From the NCBI RefSeq assembly GCF_001984575.1, contig NZ_LZNS01000001.1, positions 2,776,872 to 2,840,871 of the forward strand: DNA of 64,000 bases. The letters run 5' to 3'. A program made the translations under genes and the position numbers. A model generated the notes under the pieces. It searched no databases and was not told where the DNA came from. It saw only the letters and a list, made by a program, of their open reading frames with translations. Shown here in pieces: positions 15,471-23,673 of the stretch; the first letter of the stretch is position 1; the number at the start of each line of letters is the position of its first letter. This DNA comes from Streptomyces sp. MP131-18 (GTDB lineage: Bacteria > Actinomycetota > Actinomycetes > Streptomycetales > Streptomycetaceae).

Positions 15471-16632
15471 AATCAGTCATCCCGGCGGCCGGGTGAGGTA
15501 CGGCGGAGCCGCGCACCATCAACGTGGGCAGCAGCTCGACCCGGCGCACCGGCCCGGCCGCCGCCCCCGAGCCGGCCGCTTGCCCGCCCGCCGCCAGCCG
15601 CAGCAGCAGCAACTCGGCGGCCAGGCGCCCGATCTCCACCTTGGGCGGCGCCACCGCCGTCAGCGGCGGACTGGCCAGCGCGGCCACCACGTCGTCGTAC
15701 GCCACCACCGAGCAGTCCTGCGGAACCCGCACGCCACTGTCCGTCAACTGCTGCACCAGCATCAGCGCGTCCACATCGCTGTGCAGCACGGCGGCCGTGG
15801 CGCCACGCTGCCGCAGCAGCGCCGCGAGGTCGACGGCGACGTCCGCCTCGCCCTCGCCGCCCTGGCCCTCGCCGTGCCCGTCGCGCCGCTCGGGCACGGC
15901 GTTCGGGGAGCTGAGGGCCACCGACCAGTCCTCGACCAGCGGGTGCCCGGCCGCGATGTCGGCGAAGGCGGCACGGATCGCGCGCGCCGACGGGCTGTCG
16001 TTGCGGGCGGCCAGCACGATCCGCCGGTGCCCGAGGGAGAGCAGGTGGTCCACGGCGAGGTGCACGCCGTACCAGTGGTCGGAGCACACCGAGTCCACGG
16101 CGTGCAGCACGCTGCCGGGCCGGGGCCGGCGTTCCATCAGCACGGTCGGCACCGCCACCCGGGACAGCCAGCGACAGCCGGCCTCCTCCGCCGCCACGCT
16201 GCGCCAGCGCGGGGCGATCAGCAGCCCGGCGGCGCCGCCCGCCACCGCGCGCTCCACGATGGGCTGTTCGCTGTGCGCCGCGCTCGGCGCGATGTGCAGG
16301 GCGATCCGCATGCCGGCCTCCTCCAGCACCGGACGCGCGCCGTGCAGCGTCTCGTACAGGTACCCGTGGCGCTCCGGCACGACGAGGGCGATCGCGCCGC
16401 CCCCGGCCGGCGGCCCGGAAGGAGCCGCCGGCTCCTCCTTCGGGGGCGCGGCCGAGCGCGCCACCCCGTGCCCGCGCCGCAGCTTGCCGGCGCGCGCCAG
16501 CTCCTCGACGTCCCGGCGTATCGTGACCACCGATACGTCCAACTCCGAGGCGAGATCGGCGAGGCGGGCCACACCGTGCGACTGCACGGCCGCCAGAATC
16601 CGCTGACGCCTCACATCGACCGGCTCCCGCAT
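15469..16632 (-). CDS. DeoR-type HTH / LacI-type sensor hybrid regulator
   Basis: The 387-residue protein starts with a DeoR helix-turn-helix (RRQRILAAVQSHGVARLADL, SVVTIRRDVEEL) and continues into a LacI-type periplasmic-binding sensor domain (AIALVVPERHGYLYETLHGA, DSVCSDHWYGVHLAVDHLLS, GHRRIVLAARNDSPSARAIR, VAYDDVVAALASPPLTAV). A Gly/Glu/His-rich insert (GHGEGQGGEGEAD) interrupts the sensor. Such hybrids are common sugar repressors in actinomycetes, sensing the imported sugar. ATG 16632 has GAGGGAG upstream. The next gene is the sugar-binding lipoprotein, and matching motifs upstream of both genes support autoregulation and operon control. Confidence 0.88.
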   Translation of the reverse strand: MREPVDVRRQRILAAVQSHGVARLADLASELDVSVVTIRRDVEELARAGKLRRGHGVARSAAPPKEEPAAPSGPPAGGGAIALVVPERHGYLYETLHGARPVLEEAGMRIALHIAPSAAHSEQPIVERAVAGGAAGLLIAPRWRSVAAEEAGCRWLSRVAVPTVLMERRPRPGSVLHAVDSVCSDHWYGVHLAVDHLLSLGHRRIVLAARNDSPSARAIRAAFADIAAGHPLVEDWSVALSSPNAVPERRDGHGEGQGGEGEADVAVDLAALLRQRGATAAVLHSDVDALMLVQQLTDSGVRVPQDCSVVAYDDVVAALASPPLTAVAPPKVEIGRLAAELLLLRLAAGGQAAGSGAAAGPVRRVELLPTLMVRGSAVPHPAAGMTD

Positions 16633-16682
16633 GACGACTCCCTCGCCGTGTCCGTGTCCGTTTCCGTTGCGCGTTTCGCGTT

Positions 16683-16697
16683 GAGCGTTTGAACGCT
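16683..16697. promoter_or_regulatory. Palindromic operator upstream of the hybrid regulator gene
   Basis: AGCGTT-TG-AACGCT (16684-16697) is a perfect 6+6 palindrome, 52 bp upstream of the regulator start at 16632. Its extended form GAGCGTTTGAACGC shares GA-CGTTTGAA with the motif at 15458-15470. It is a likely autoregulatory site. Confidence 0.6.
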
Positions 16698-16699
16698 TC

Positions 16700-17147
16700 G
16701 CGCGACAGGATATCGATCGGAGCCGCACCCGTCAGGTGGGAGGCCCCGGGCGCGGCCGGAAGATGGAGCTGGGACGGCATCGGCACGCGCACCACGCTGT
16801 CCCGCCTGGCTGAGCCGTTTCCCGGGCAGGAGGTCGACGAGCCGCCCGATGACGAGCCGCGGCGCAAGGACTTCACGAGCGACGAGGCGTACCTGGCCGA
16901 ATTGGCCAAGTGGGAGAACGAGGAGCCGCCCTATGACGGCGATCCGGTCGGCGAGCTGACCCGCGGTGCGCTGTGCCTGCACTCGCTGGGCTGCGGCGAG
17001 GCGATCTGGCCGGTCGTCAGCGGACCTCTTGCGGGGCGGATGTGGGTCGACCACCTCGTGAGCGAAGGCGGGCTGTACGCCCTGCACACGGGCCGGCGCG
17101 CACCCGTGTTCTTCCGTGACTGGTTCCTCGGCGCCCGCGGTCGGTGA
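16700..17147 (+). pseudogene. N-terminally truncated SMI1/KNR4 family gene
   Basis: The C-terminal part, roughly the last 70 residues, fits SMI1/KNR4 proteins: GALCLHSLGCGEAIWPVVSG, then GRMWVDHLVSEGGLYAL and FFRDWFLG. Before it, coding-like sequence extends to about 16700 but no ATG or GTG with a ribosome site is found; the frame enters directly from the regulator's promoter region. The front of the gene is therefore probably lost. SMI1/KNR4 proteins are frequent immunity proteins of polymorphic toxin systems in bacteria. The stop overlaps the following gene by GTGA. It may still be expressed from a weak start. Confidence 0.55.
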
Positions 17148-17578
17148 CACCGATGGAGAAGCCAGTCGGACACCGCCGGTGCGCGACGTGCGGCGGCCGC
17201 TACCCCACCACCTTGTCGAACTACCGGGACCGCCAGGTGCCCCGCCCCATCTGCGAGGAACGGAAGCAGCGGTACCAGGAGATGCTCGTCCGGGCCGAAG
17301 AGCGGGCGTGGTCCACCTGCGCACGGTGCGGCGCACGGTACAACCCGCAGCGGCAGGACCTCTTCGGCTGCCCGGCCTGCGAGGCCAGGAAGCGCAGACG
17401 CCTGGTCGCCCTCGGCGCCGTCGTGGGCCTCCTCTGCGCAGCCGCCGGCGTGGCGGCGGGCAGCCCGCACGGCGTGCCCGGGTACGTGGGCGGCGGGCTC
17501 GCGGGCGCCGTCGTCGGCCTGTTCATGGGCGGCGTCATCGCCATCGCCTTCCCACCCGGCAGAGCACGCGGCAGCTGA
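17144..17578 (+). CDS. Zinc-ribbon membrane protein
   Basis: The 144-residue protein has cysteine motifs CATC (near residue 13) and a single later Cys, then CARC...CPAC (about residues 65-85), forming at least one zinc ribbon. Two hydrophobic, glycine-rich segments follow (VALGAVVGLLCAAAGVAAG and GGLAGAVVGLFMGGVIAIAF). The GTG start overlaps the SMI1/KNR4 stop by 4 bp; ATG 17153 is an alternative. The topology suggests a cytoplasmic metal-binding head on a two-helix membrane anchor. No family name is recognised. Confidence 0.65.
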   Translation: MTPMEKPVGHRRCATCGGRYPTTLSNYRDRQVPRPICEERKQRYQEMLVRAEERAWSTCARCGARYNPQRQDLFGCPACEARKRRRLVALGAVVGLLCAAAGVAAGSPHGVPGYVGGGLAGAVVGLFMGGVIAIAFPPGRARGS

Positions 17579-18060
17579 GAACGGGCGGGCCCACGCTGGT
17601 GGACGTGCCACTGCCCACCGACGAGGTGCTGCTCCTCCGCCGTTTCGACGGCAGGTCCCATGCGTGCTTGAGCACCTCGCACGCCTGGGCGTAGTTGCCC
17701 GCCTCCGGCCCCGTGGTGTCCCGGGTCCGGTGAAAGGCCTGTTCAAGGACCTCGATGGCCTCCATGGCCCGGTCCGCGTCGGCCAGCAGTTCGAAAAGTT
17801 CGAGCTGAAGGGCGAAGGTGGTATCCCGGTCGGTGCCGGCGCGTTCATCGAAGGACATCCGCAGCACCGCCGGCGCGTCCCGGTGGTGGCCGGTCGCGCG
17901 CAGCAGGCGCCCGAGCCGCAGCCCGGCGGTGGTCATCGCGGCGCGCACCTCCCCGTCGAGCACCGGACCGGCGGCCGCCTCCGGCCGGCTCAGCGCCCGG
18001 TTGCGGACCAGAGGCAGCCTGCCGATGTCGTTCTCCTGACTGCGCCGCGGCAGCGGGCGG
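17535..18060 (-). pseudogene. Possible TPR-protein fragment
   Basis: The minus strand has strong GC-third-position coding character and helical repeats: MTTAGLRLGRLLRATGHHRD, then TTFALQLELFELLADADRAM, AIEVLEQAFHRTRDT and NYAQACEVLKHAW. These resemble tetratricopeptide repeats. The front has no clear start. The end runs into the convergent zinc-ribbon gene, overlapping it by 44 bp, with a low-quality tail. It is best read as an internal fragment of a larger TPR protein. Family and limits are uncertain. Confidence 0.4.
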
Positions 18061-18123
18061 GACTTGGCCCGCAGCCGGTCGCCCACTACTGCCGCCCGGC
18101 GCACGGAGCGGGTGGACTGTCCG

Positions 18124-19155
18124 CTACCGGCGCAGTTCGAACGACATGTGCGCCGGCAGGGCGCGGAGGAAGTCGGGCGCGTCGAAGATCGCGCCGGCGG
18201 AGGCGACACCGACCGTCCTGGTTCGCCTCGTGAGGACACGGTGGACCGCTTCCACCGCGAGCGGCGCACTGACGGCGTAGATGTCCCGGCCGCTCACCAC
18301 AGCGCGCCGTTCCGCGCCGCCGGAGCGCGCGACGGCTTCGACGAGGAAGGTCTGCGCGGACCGCCCGCGCTCGTCGACCGGCGTCGGCGCCGGGGTGTCC
18401 GGAGCCGCCAGGTCGCGGGCCGCCTCGACCGTCATATAGGTGCGCACCTCGGGGATGGCCAGGTGGCTGGGGACGGTGACGACATCGGCCATGGTGAACT
18501 CCCCGATCACTTCCCGGGCCCCCATCGGGGCGGGGAAGGACCACTTCAGGGTCGGCAGGTCGTCCTGGTGGTACTCCAGCCGTCCGTGGCGGTAGCGGAC
18601 GCGCCGGCCGCCCCTGCGCTGCCCGGAGACCGCGCCCGCGTCGCGAGTCCCGGCTGTGGGGTGCCAACCGCTCAGCCCGTAGGCGACATGCGCCTCGTCG
18701 GCTGCTGTCCAATCGCCCATCGCCGCGGTGACCAGCAGGTCGCCGAGGCCGCCGAAGAAGGCCATCGCGGGGATCACCGCGGTGCCCGCGGCGCGGGCGC
18801 GGTCCGCGAAGTGCGTGAACGTGTCGAGGTTGGCCTCGATCTCGGCCGCCACATCCACATACGGGACCCTGGCGCGCAGTGCCGCCTCGATCACCGGTGC
18901 GGCAGTCGCGGCGAAGGGTCCGGCACAGTTGATCACGGCAGCCGCGTCGCCCAGCGCGCGGTCAAGTGAGGCCGGGTCGTCGACCGAAGCCGGCCGGGCG
19001 TCGAGCCCCGGATGGGACGCCGCGAGCGCCCGCAGCTTGTCCGCGTCGCGTCCGGACAGGACCGGGACGAACCCCCGATCACGCAACTCCGCCACCACGA
19101 AGCGCCCGGTGTGCCCGTAGGCGCCGAACACCGCCACTGTGTGACCCGATCTCAT
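18124..19155 (-). CDS. Saccharopine-dehydrogenase-like NAD(P)-binding oxidoreductase
   Basis: The 343-residue protein opens with a Rossmann motif VAVFGAYGHTGRFVVAELRD and VLSGRDADKLRALA, followed by AAVINCAGPFAATAAPVIEA and VPYVDVAAEIEA, the pattern of saccharopine dehydrogenase NADP-binding domain proteins (trans-acting enoyl-reductase group). The substrate is unknown. ATG 19155 follows GGGAGA. It is divergent from the GlxA-type regulator across about 100 bp, so that regulator probably controls it. Confidence 0.85.
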   Translation of the reverse strand: MRSGHTVAVFGAYGHTGRFVVAELRDRGFVPVLSGRDADKLRALAASHPGLDARPASVDDPASLDRALGDAAAVINCAGPFAATAAPVIEAALRARVPYVDVAAEIEANLDTFTHFADRARAAGTAVIPAMAFFGGLGDLLVTAAMGDWTAADEAHVAYGLSGWHPTAGTRDAGAVSGQRRGGRRVRYRHGRLEYHQDDLPTLKWSFPAPMGAREVIGEFTMADVVTVPSHLAIPEVRTYMTVEAARDLAAPDTPAPTPVDERGRSAQTFLVEAVARSGGAERRAVVSGRDIYAVSAPLAVEAVHRVLTRRTRTVGVASAGAIFDAPDFLRALPAHMSFELRR

Positions 19156-19256
19156 CAGTTCTCCCGTTGCCCTCGAATGACCAACGGTGGACATCCTGAC
19201 GGCCGCGATTGACCATCGCGAGTGTCTGGAATGCCATGGCCCGTACAATTTCGGAC

Positions 19257-20228
19257 ATGAGTACCGTCGCGCTGGCCGTCACCGACGGGATGCTGCACTT
19301 CGAACTGTCCGTGGCGTACGAGGTCTTCGACGCCGCACCGGTCGGCGTGGCCGTCCCCTGGTACGACGTCGCCGTCTGCGGGTCGGACGCCGTGCGAGTC
19401 GGCAGGTTCCGGCTGGAGCCCGACCACGATCTCGACCGGCTCCGTCACGCCGGCACCGTGATCGTCCCCGCCTGGGCGGACGTCGACGAGGACCCACCCG
19501 CCGACCTGGTCGAAGCGGTGCGTGCGGCCCACGAGGCAGGCGCACGGGTGGCCTCCCTCTGCACGGGCGCGTTCGTGCTGGCCGCCGCCGGCCTGCTGGA
19601 GGGGAAGCGCGCGACCACGCACTGGGCGCACACCGAGGCCCTGGCCGCCCGCTACCCCCGGGCGATGGTCGATCCGGACGTGCTCTACGTGGACAACGGC
19701 AGCGTGCTCACCTCCGCCGGCAAGGCCGCCGCGCTGGATCTGTGCCTGCATCTGGTCCGCCTCGACCACGGCTCGGCGGTCGCCAACGCCGTCGCCCGCC
19801 GCCTGGTCGTGCCGCCGCACCGGGCCGGCGGCCAGGCCCAGTTCGTCGCCGCCCCCGTTCCCACCCGGGACAACCACCCGCTCGCCGCACTGTTCCCCTG
19901 GGTGATCGAACGGCTTGGCCGACCGCTGACCGTGGAGGACCTGGCGCGTCAGGCCCGGATGAGCTCCCGCAACCTGACCCGCCACTTCCACGCGGCGACC
20001 GGCACCACCCCGCTGCGCTGGCTGCTGACTCAACGGGTCCGCCGCGCCCAGGAGTTGCTGGAGACCACCACCGACAGTGTCGACGCCGTAGCGGCAGCTA
20101 CCGGCATGGGCACCGCCACGACGCTGCGTCGGCACTTCAACCGCACTGTCGGCGTGCCCCCCGACACCTACCGCCGCACGTTCCGGTCACGGTCCCGCCC
20201 CGGCCCGGTTCAACCGGCCGAAGAGTGA
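19257..20228 (+). CDS. GlxA-type AraC family regulator
   Basis: The 323-residue protein has an N-terminal DJ-1/PfpI-like domain (VALAVTDGMLHFELSVAYEV, VPAWADVDEDPPADLVEAVR, ASLCTGAFVLAAAGLLEGKR with the nucleophile-elbow-like Cys, and ATTHWAH). The C-terminus has two AraC helix-turn-helices (TVEDLARQARMSSRNLTRHF and DAVAAATGMGTATTLRRHFN). Proteins of this class act as activators or repressors of adjacent oxidoreductase genes, fitting the divergent saccharopine-dehydrogenase-like gene. ATG 19257 is used; ATG 19236 is an alternative. Confidence 0.9.
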   Translation: MSTVALAVTDGMLHFELSVAYEVFDAAPVGVAVPWYDVAVCGSDAVRVGRFRLEPDHDLDRLRHAGTVIVPAWADVDEDPPADLVEAVRAAHEAGARVASLCTGAFVLAAAGLLEGKRATTHWAHTEALAARYPRAMVDPDVLYVDNGSVLTSAGKAAALDLCLHLVRLDHGSAVANAVARRLVVPPHRAGGQAQFVAAPVPTRDNHPLAALFPWVIERLGRPLTVEDLARQARMSSRNLTRHFHAATGTTPLRWLLTQRVRRAQELLETTTDSVDAVAAATGMGTATTLRRHFNRTVGVPPDTYRRTFRSRSRPGPVQPAEE

Positions 20229-20296
20229 TCTGTGCCCCCCACCGCGCACCGCGCCGCAGGCAAAGGCCGCACACTCCGCGCCAAGCGGACCGCTAC

Positions 20297-20417
20297 ACGT
20301 TGCAGCGGAACGTCACACGCCAGGCTGTCACCTGCGCAAACGCCCCCGTCACGGCTTCCATCCAGCACCGATCCAGCACCGTAGCCACCTACCTCGGACC
20401 ACGGCGCCATAGCGGCC
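20297..20417 (+). repeat. 121-bp direct repeat, left copy
   Basis: This copy is about 92% identical over its full 121 bp to 21679-21799, in the same orientation. It contains two close CCAGCACCG units near its right part and the core GCTGTCA..TGC..AAACGCC (20324-20344). The remainder of 20229-20724 shows no gene. The two copies bracket a 1.26-kb segment with a truncated gene and the VapBC-like pair. Confidence 0.85.
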
Positions 20418-20724
20418 GGACAGCGTCGCCATCGCCTCAAACGAGTCCCCCAAAGCGCACTCGTTCGGGCGAACCAGTCACGGTTCAAACGGAGGGCGAG
20501 ACGGCTCTCGCCACCGCGTCGGGATCAACGCGATCAGCTGTTGAGGCCAGCAATCCGATCGCCGGGTGGCTACCTCAGCTCCGCAGGCATCGCGGACGAG
20601 GTTGTGGCCGCCCAGGCCGTCGAGGCCGAGTTCGGCGATTGCCCTGCTGGTCACTGTCCGGCCGCACAGCCACCCGTGGCTGTCTGATCCTGGTAGATAA
20701 GCCCGGACGACCAGGAGGATGCCC

Positions 20725-20889
20725 ATGGAGAAGCCACCGATGGATCCCGCGGCGTATGAGGCGCGGGTGACCCGGCAACGCTGTCATTTGCATAAACGCC
20801 GTTCCGAAGCGCTCGGGTCAGCACAGAATCAGCACGGGAGAAGCGCATCGACACCCACACGGACCCCAGCACCTTGCCACCACCGGTAG
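20725..20889 (+). pseudogene. Truncated gene with intact start, upstream of VapB-like gene
   Basis: A perfect AGGAGG (20713-20718) precedes ATG 20725. The first 18 residues (MEKPPMDPAAYEARVTRQ) look like a genuine protein N-terminus, possibly of a HIT-type protein, but that is a guess. The frame then enters a divergent third copy of the repeat core (20780-20800) and continues as low-quality basic sequence to TAG 20889, 1 nt before the first possible VapB ATG (20891). The original gene was apparently cut by the repeat. The short frame could now serve as a leader coupling translation into the antitoxin. Confidence 0.5.
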
Positions 20890-20899
20890 GATGAGAGCC

Positions 20900-21151
20900 A
20901 TGAGTGGTAGCAAGAAGTTTTCGATCAGCCTTCCCGAGGATCTCGCCGAGGCCGCGCGCGCCCACGTCGGTCCCGGCGGCTTCTCCGCCTACGTCGCCGA
21001 GGCCCTCGCGCAACGAGTAGCCATGGACAAGCTTCGAGAGATCGTCGTGGACTTCGAGACCGACAACGACCAACTCACCCGCGATGAGATTGAGGCCGCC
21101 CGAGCCCTGTTGCGCCATGACCACCGGAAGGCCGACGGGGCCGCCGCCTGA
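20900..21151 (+). CDS. VapB-like ribbon-helix-helix antitoxin
   Basis: This 83-residue protein starts KKFSISLPEDLAEAARAHVG and continues FSAYVAEALAQRVAMDKL, a ribbon-helix-helix DNA-binding domain, followed by an acidic C-terminal tail that would bind the toxin. ATG 20891 (three residues longer) is possible and would be immediately downstream of the preceding stop. It overlaps the PIN-domain gene by one base (TGATG). It should neutralise the PIN nuclease and repress the operon. Confidence 0.85.
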   Translation: MSGSKKFSISLPEDLAEAARAHVGPGGFSAYVAEALAQRVAMDKLREIVVDFETDNDQLTRDEIEAARALLRHDHRKADGAAA

Positions 21152-21543
21152 TGCCCGGCACGCTGCTGCTCGACAGCGAGGGGCTTTCGAAGCTCTATCG
21201 CAAGGATCGAACGGTTGCGGCTCTGGTTCAGGCGGCGTCAGAGGAGGGCGTCCGCGTAGCCACATGCGCCATGACCACCCTTGAGGCCGACTATAAGCAC
21301 ATTCACCCCGCCCGCATCACATGGGTACTCTCCCGCATCGACGTCCACGACGTCACCAAGGAGATCGCCGCCCAGGCTGCCGTCCTCCTGCGCGCTCACC
21401 ACCTCCACGGCCAGAAGTACGCCATCGACGCCACCGTGGCAGTCCTCGCGCACAACGCTCCTGGGCCGGTGACCGTCCTCACTTCCGACCCGGAGGACCT
21501 GACACTCCTCTGCGGCCCGGCCGTTGAAGTCACCAAGGTGTGA
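21151..21543 (+). CDS. VapC-like PIN-domain ribonuclease toxin
   Basis: The 130-residue protein has the PIN acidic quartet: Asp in LLLDSEGLSKL, Glu in TTLEADY, Asp in YAIDATVAVLA and Asp in LTSDPEDL. VapC toxins cleave RNA (often tRNA or rRNA) with Mg2+. Translation is coupled to the antitoxin gene. The pair is bracketed by 121-bp repeats, suggesting it arrived as, or stabilises, a small mobile segment. Confidence 0.87.
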   Translation: MPGTLLLDSEGLSKLYRKDRTVAALVQAASEEGVRVATCAMTTLEADYKHIHPARITWVLSRIDVHDVTKEIAAQAAVLLRAHHLHGQKYAIDATVAVLAHNAPGPVTVLTSDPEDLTLLCGPAVEVTKV

Positions 21544-21678
21544 TCGTCGACGGATGCTTCCCAAGGGCGGCCGCCACCGCACCGGCAGCCGATCAGGAAC
21601 GCCATCAGGTCGGCACCATGTCAGCACGGGAACGCTCAGAGGGCTGGACTCATCCCGGTCCGCCCCCCTCCGGCCTGC

Positions 21679-21799
21679 ACGTTGAAGCGGAACGCCACAC
21701 ACCGGGCTGTCACCTGCGCAAACGCCCCCGTCACGGCTCCCGTCCAGCACCGATCCAGCACCATAGCCACCCACCTCGGACCACGGCGCCATAGCGGCC
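21679..21799 (+). repeat. 121-bp direct repeat, right copy
   Basis: Second copy of the repeat at 20297-20417, same length, about 92% identical, same orientation. The core GCTGTCA..TGC..AAACGCC lies at 21706-21726. The flanking 21544-21678 and 21800-21979 show no gene. Confidence 0.85.
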
Positions 21800-21979
21800 C
21801 TGGCGGACACGCCGACGCCCAGTCGGCCGGAACGCACCCGGCTCCTCGTTCGTAAGTTCATGCCCCCTGGTCGAACCCGGTGCGGTCCGTCAGCGACCTT
21901 TCCCACTCCTCACTCGCCCGGGAACTGGAGCACCAGGCCCGTTCCATGTGCCACTCGCTTGCGCTGTCATTCCCTTGGC

Positions 21980-22162
21980 ACCGAAGCCGGCGGCGAGCCG
22001 GGCGTATGTGTTCCGGAGAGCAGGTGCGCGAGAACGAGCAGGGCCTGGCGGTTCGCACTCAGGCGGCGCCACCGTGTTCGGCCTTCCTGACGCCGTGCCC
22101 GCAGGCGGGCAGGTAGCGCAGGGCCAAGTGGACACATCGACGCCGGACGGGCAGACAAGCAC
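21980..22162 (-). pseudogene. IS5-type transposase N-terminal remnant (frameshifted)
   Basis: Pieces of an IS5-type transposase N-terminus appear in successive frames: VLVCPSGVDVS, then LALRYLPA, then EGRTRWRRLSANRQALLVLA, then NTYARLAAGFG. At least three frameshifts separate them, and the catalytic DDE region is absent. The segment is immediately preceded by a hairpin at 22166-22220 that belongs to the element's leader. It is a dead insertion-sequence fragment. Confidence 0.75.
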
Positions 22163-22165
22163 GCG

Positions 22166-22220
22166 GAAGCTCCTGGTGGGGCAGGTGATCTTGGTCGTGA
22201 GCCCGTCTACCAGGAGCTTC
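22166..22220. repeat. 12-bp inverted repeat of the transposase leader
   Basis: GAAGCTCCTGGT (22166-22177) and ACCAGGAGCTTC (22209-22220) are perfectly complementary and separated by 31 bp. The structure lies directly upstream of the transposase remnant and could form a stem-loop. Whether it was an IS end or an expression-control hairpin is not decidable here. Confidence 0.6.
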
Positions 22221-22540
22221 TTCAGATCAGGGTGGAAAGAGATCAGTGCCGGTGGTCACGGGCGAGGGTCTCACCGGCTTCCCAGGGTGACGCATCTGAC
22301 CACGCCGGCCGGCTCAGGGGCATGCGTGAACGGCCCTGGCCCGGCCAGGACGTTCGCGCCGGGGCCGGGGGCCGCCCTCGCCTGTCGAGAGGCGGACAAA
22401 GCAGCCGTCGTCGCCGCGGGTGACGACCGCAAAGCCGCCGAGGAAATGCGACACAGGTTGTCAGGTTTCAGATAGACCATGTGTCCTCGGTCGGCGTCGC
22501 CGCGACGTGGACCGGACCCCACGAACGAACGAGGAACTCC
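22221..22540. other. Gene-poor stretch with a possible gene tail
   Basis: No complete gene is visible. On the plus strand the last 27 residues before TAG at 22473-22475 (ADKAAVVAAGDDRKAAEEMR and following) have helical, coding-like composition and may be the C-terminal scrap of a lost gene. The rest looks non-coding, with the SDR ribosome site (GAGGAAC) near 22530. Confidence 0.4.
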
Positions 22541-23476
22541 ATGGCACTCCTGCCCGATACACCGACACCGGACCTCCGCGGAAAGATCGCGCTGGTGGCG
22601 GGGGCCACACGAGGAGCCGGGCGCGGCATCGCCGTCCAGCTCGGAGCGGCGGGTGCGACGGTCTACGCCACCGGCCGCACGACCCGGGAACAGCGCTCGG
22701 AGTACGACCGGCCCGAGACGATCGAGGAGACCGCGGAACTCGTCACCGCCGCGGGCGGAAGCGGTATCGCGGTACCGACCGATCACCTGGTGCCGGAGCA
22801 GGTCCGCGCGCTGGCCGAGCGCATCGGAGACGAGCAGGGACGGCTCGACGTGCTGGTCAACGACATCTGGGGCGGCGAGCGGCTGTTCGCGTTCGACAAG
22901 CCGGTCTGGGAGCACGACCTCGACGACGGATTGCGGCTGCTCCGGCTGGGTGTGGAGACCCACGCGATCACGAGCCACTTCCTGCTGCCGCTGCTGGTGC
23001 GGCAACCGGGCGGGCTCGTGATCGAGATGACCGACGGCACCTCCGAGCACAACAGCACCAACTACCGCAATTCCTTCTTCTACGATCTGGTCAAGAACAG
23101 CGTGTTGCGCATGGCGTTCGTACTCGCACACGAGCTGAAACCGCACGGCGGGACGGCGGTGGCGCTCACTCCGGGCTGGCTGCGCTCGGAGATGATGCTC
23201 GACCTGTTCGGCGTCGCCGAGGACAGCTGGCGCGACGCGCTGGCCGCGGAGCCGCACTTCTGCATGTCGGAGAGCCCGTCGTTCGTCGGACGAGCGGTCG
23301 CGGCACTGGCCGGTGACGCCGATGTCGCGCGCCGGAACGGTCAGTCGCTGTCCAGCGGCCAACTCGCCCAGGAGTACGGCTTCACCGATCTCGACGGCTC
23401 GCGCCCGGACTTCTGGAGCTACTTCGCGGAGGTCCAGAACGTTGGCAAGCCGGCGGACGCCACCGGGTACCGGTGA
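22541..23476 (+). CDS. Short-chain dehydrogenase/reductase
   Basis: The 311-residue SDR has a slightly unusual cofactor motif (VAGATRGAGRGIAVQLGAAG), ATGRTT, a DVLVND in place of the common NNAG strand, and a catalytic YxxxK (FFYDLVKNSVLRMAF). The C-terminus is longer than the classical 250-residue SDR. ATG 22541 has GAGGAAC upstream. It stands alone between IS debris and a truncated RarA gene. The substrate cannot be told. Confidence 0.87.
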   Translation: MALLPDTPTPDLRGKIALVAGATRGAGRGIAVQLGAAGATVYATGRTTREQRSEYDRPETIEETAELVTAAGGSGIAVPTDHLVPEQVRALAERIGDEQGRLDVLVNDIWGGERLFAFDKPVWEHDLDDGLRLLRLGVETHAITSHFLLPLLVRQPGGLVIEMTDGTSEHNSTNYRNSFFYDLVKNSVLRMAFVLAHELKPHGGTAVALTPGWLRSEMMLDLFGVAEDSWRDALAAEPHFCMSESPSFVGRAVAALAGDADVARRNGQSLSSGQLAQEYGFTDLDGSRPDFWSYFAEVQNVGKPADATGYR

Positions 23477-23673
23477 CGAGTACGGCTCACCGGCCGGGAC
23501 GTCGGCCGCAAGCGGTCGGGCGGCGGGCGGCGGGCCGGGCCGCCCGGCTCCCCGGCCCGGTGAGCCGCGCCAGGTGGGGTGCGAGAACGGGCCGGGCGGT
23601 GTCAGCGTGAGGTGACCGACGAGGACGTGGGAAGTCGGGCCGCCGGCAAAGGCGCGGGGGAACGGGAGTCCGC

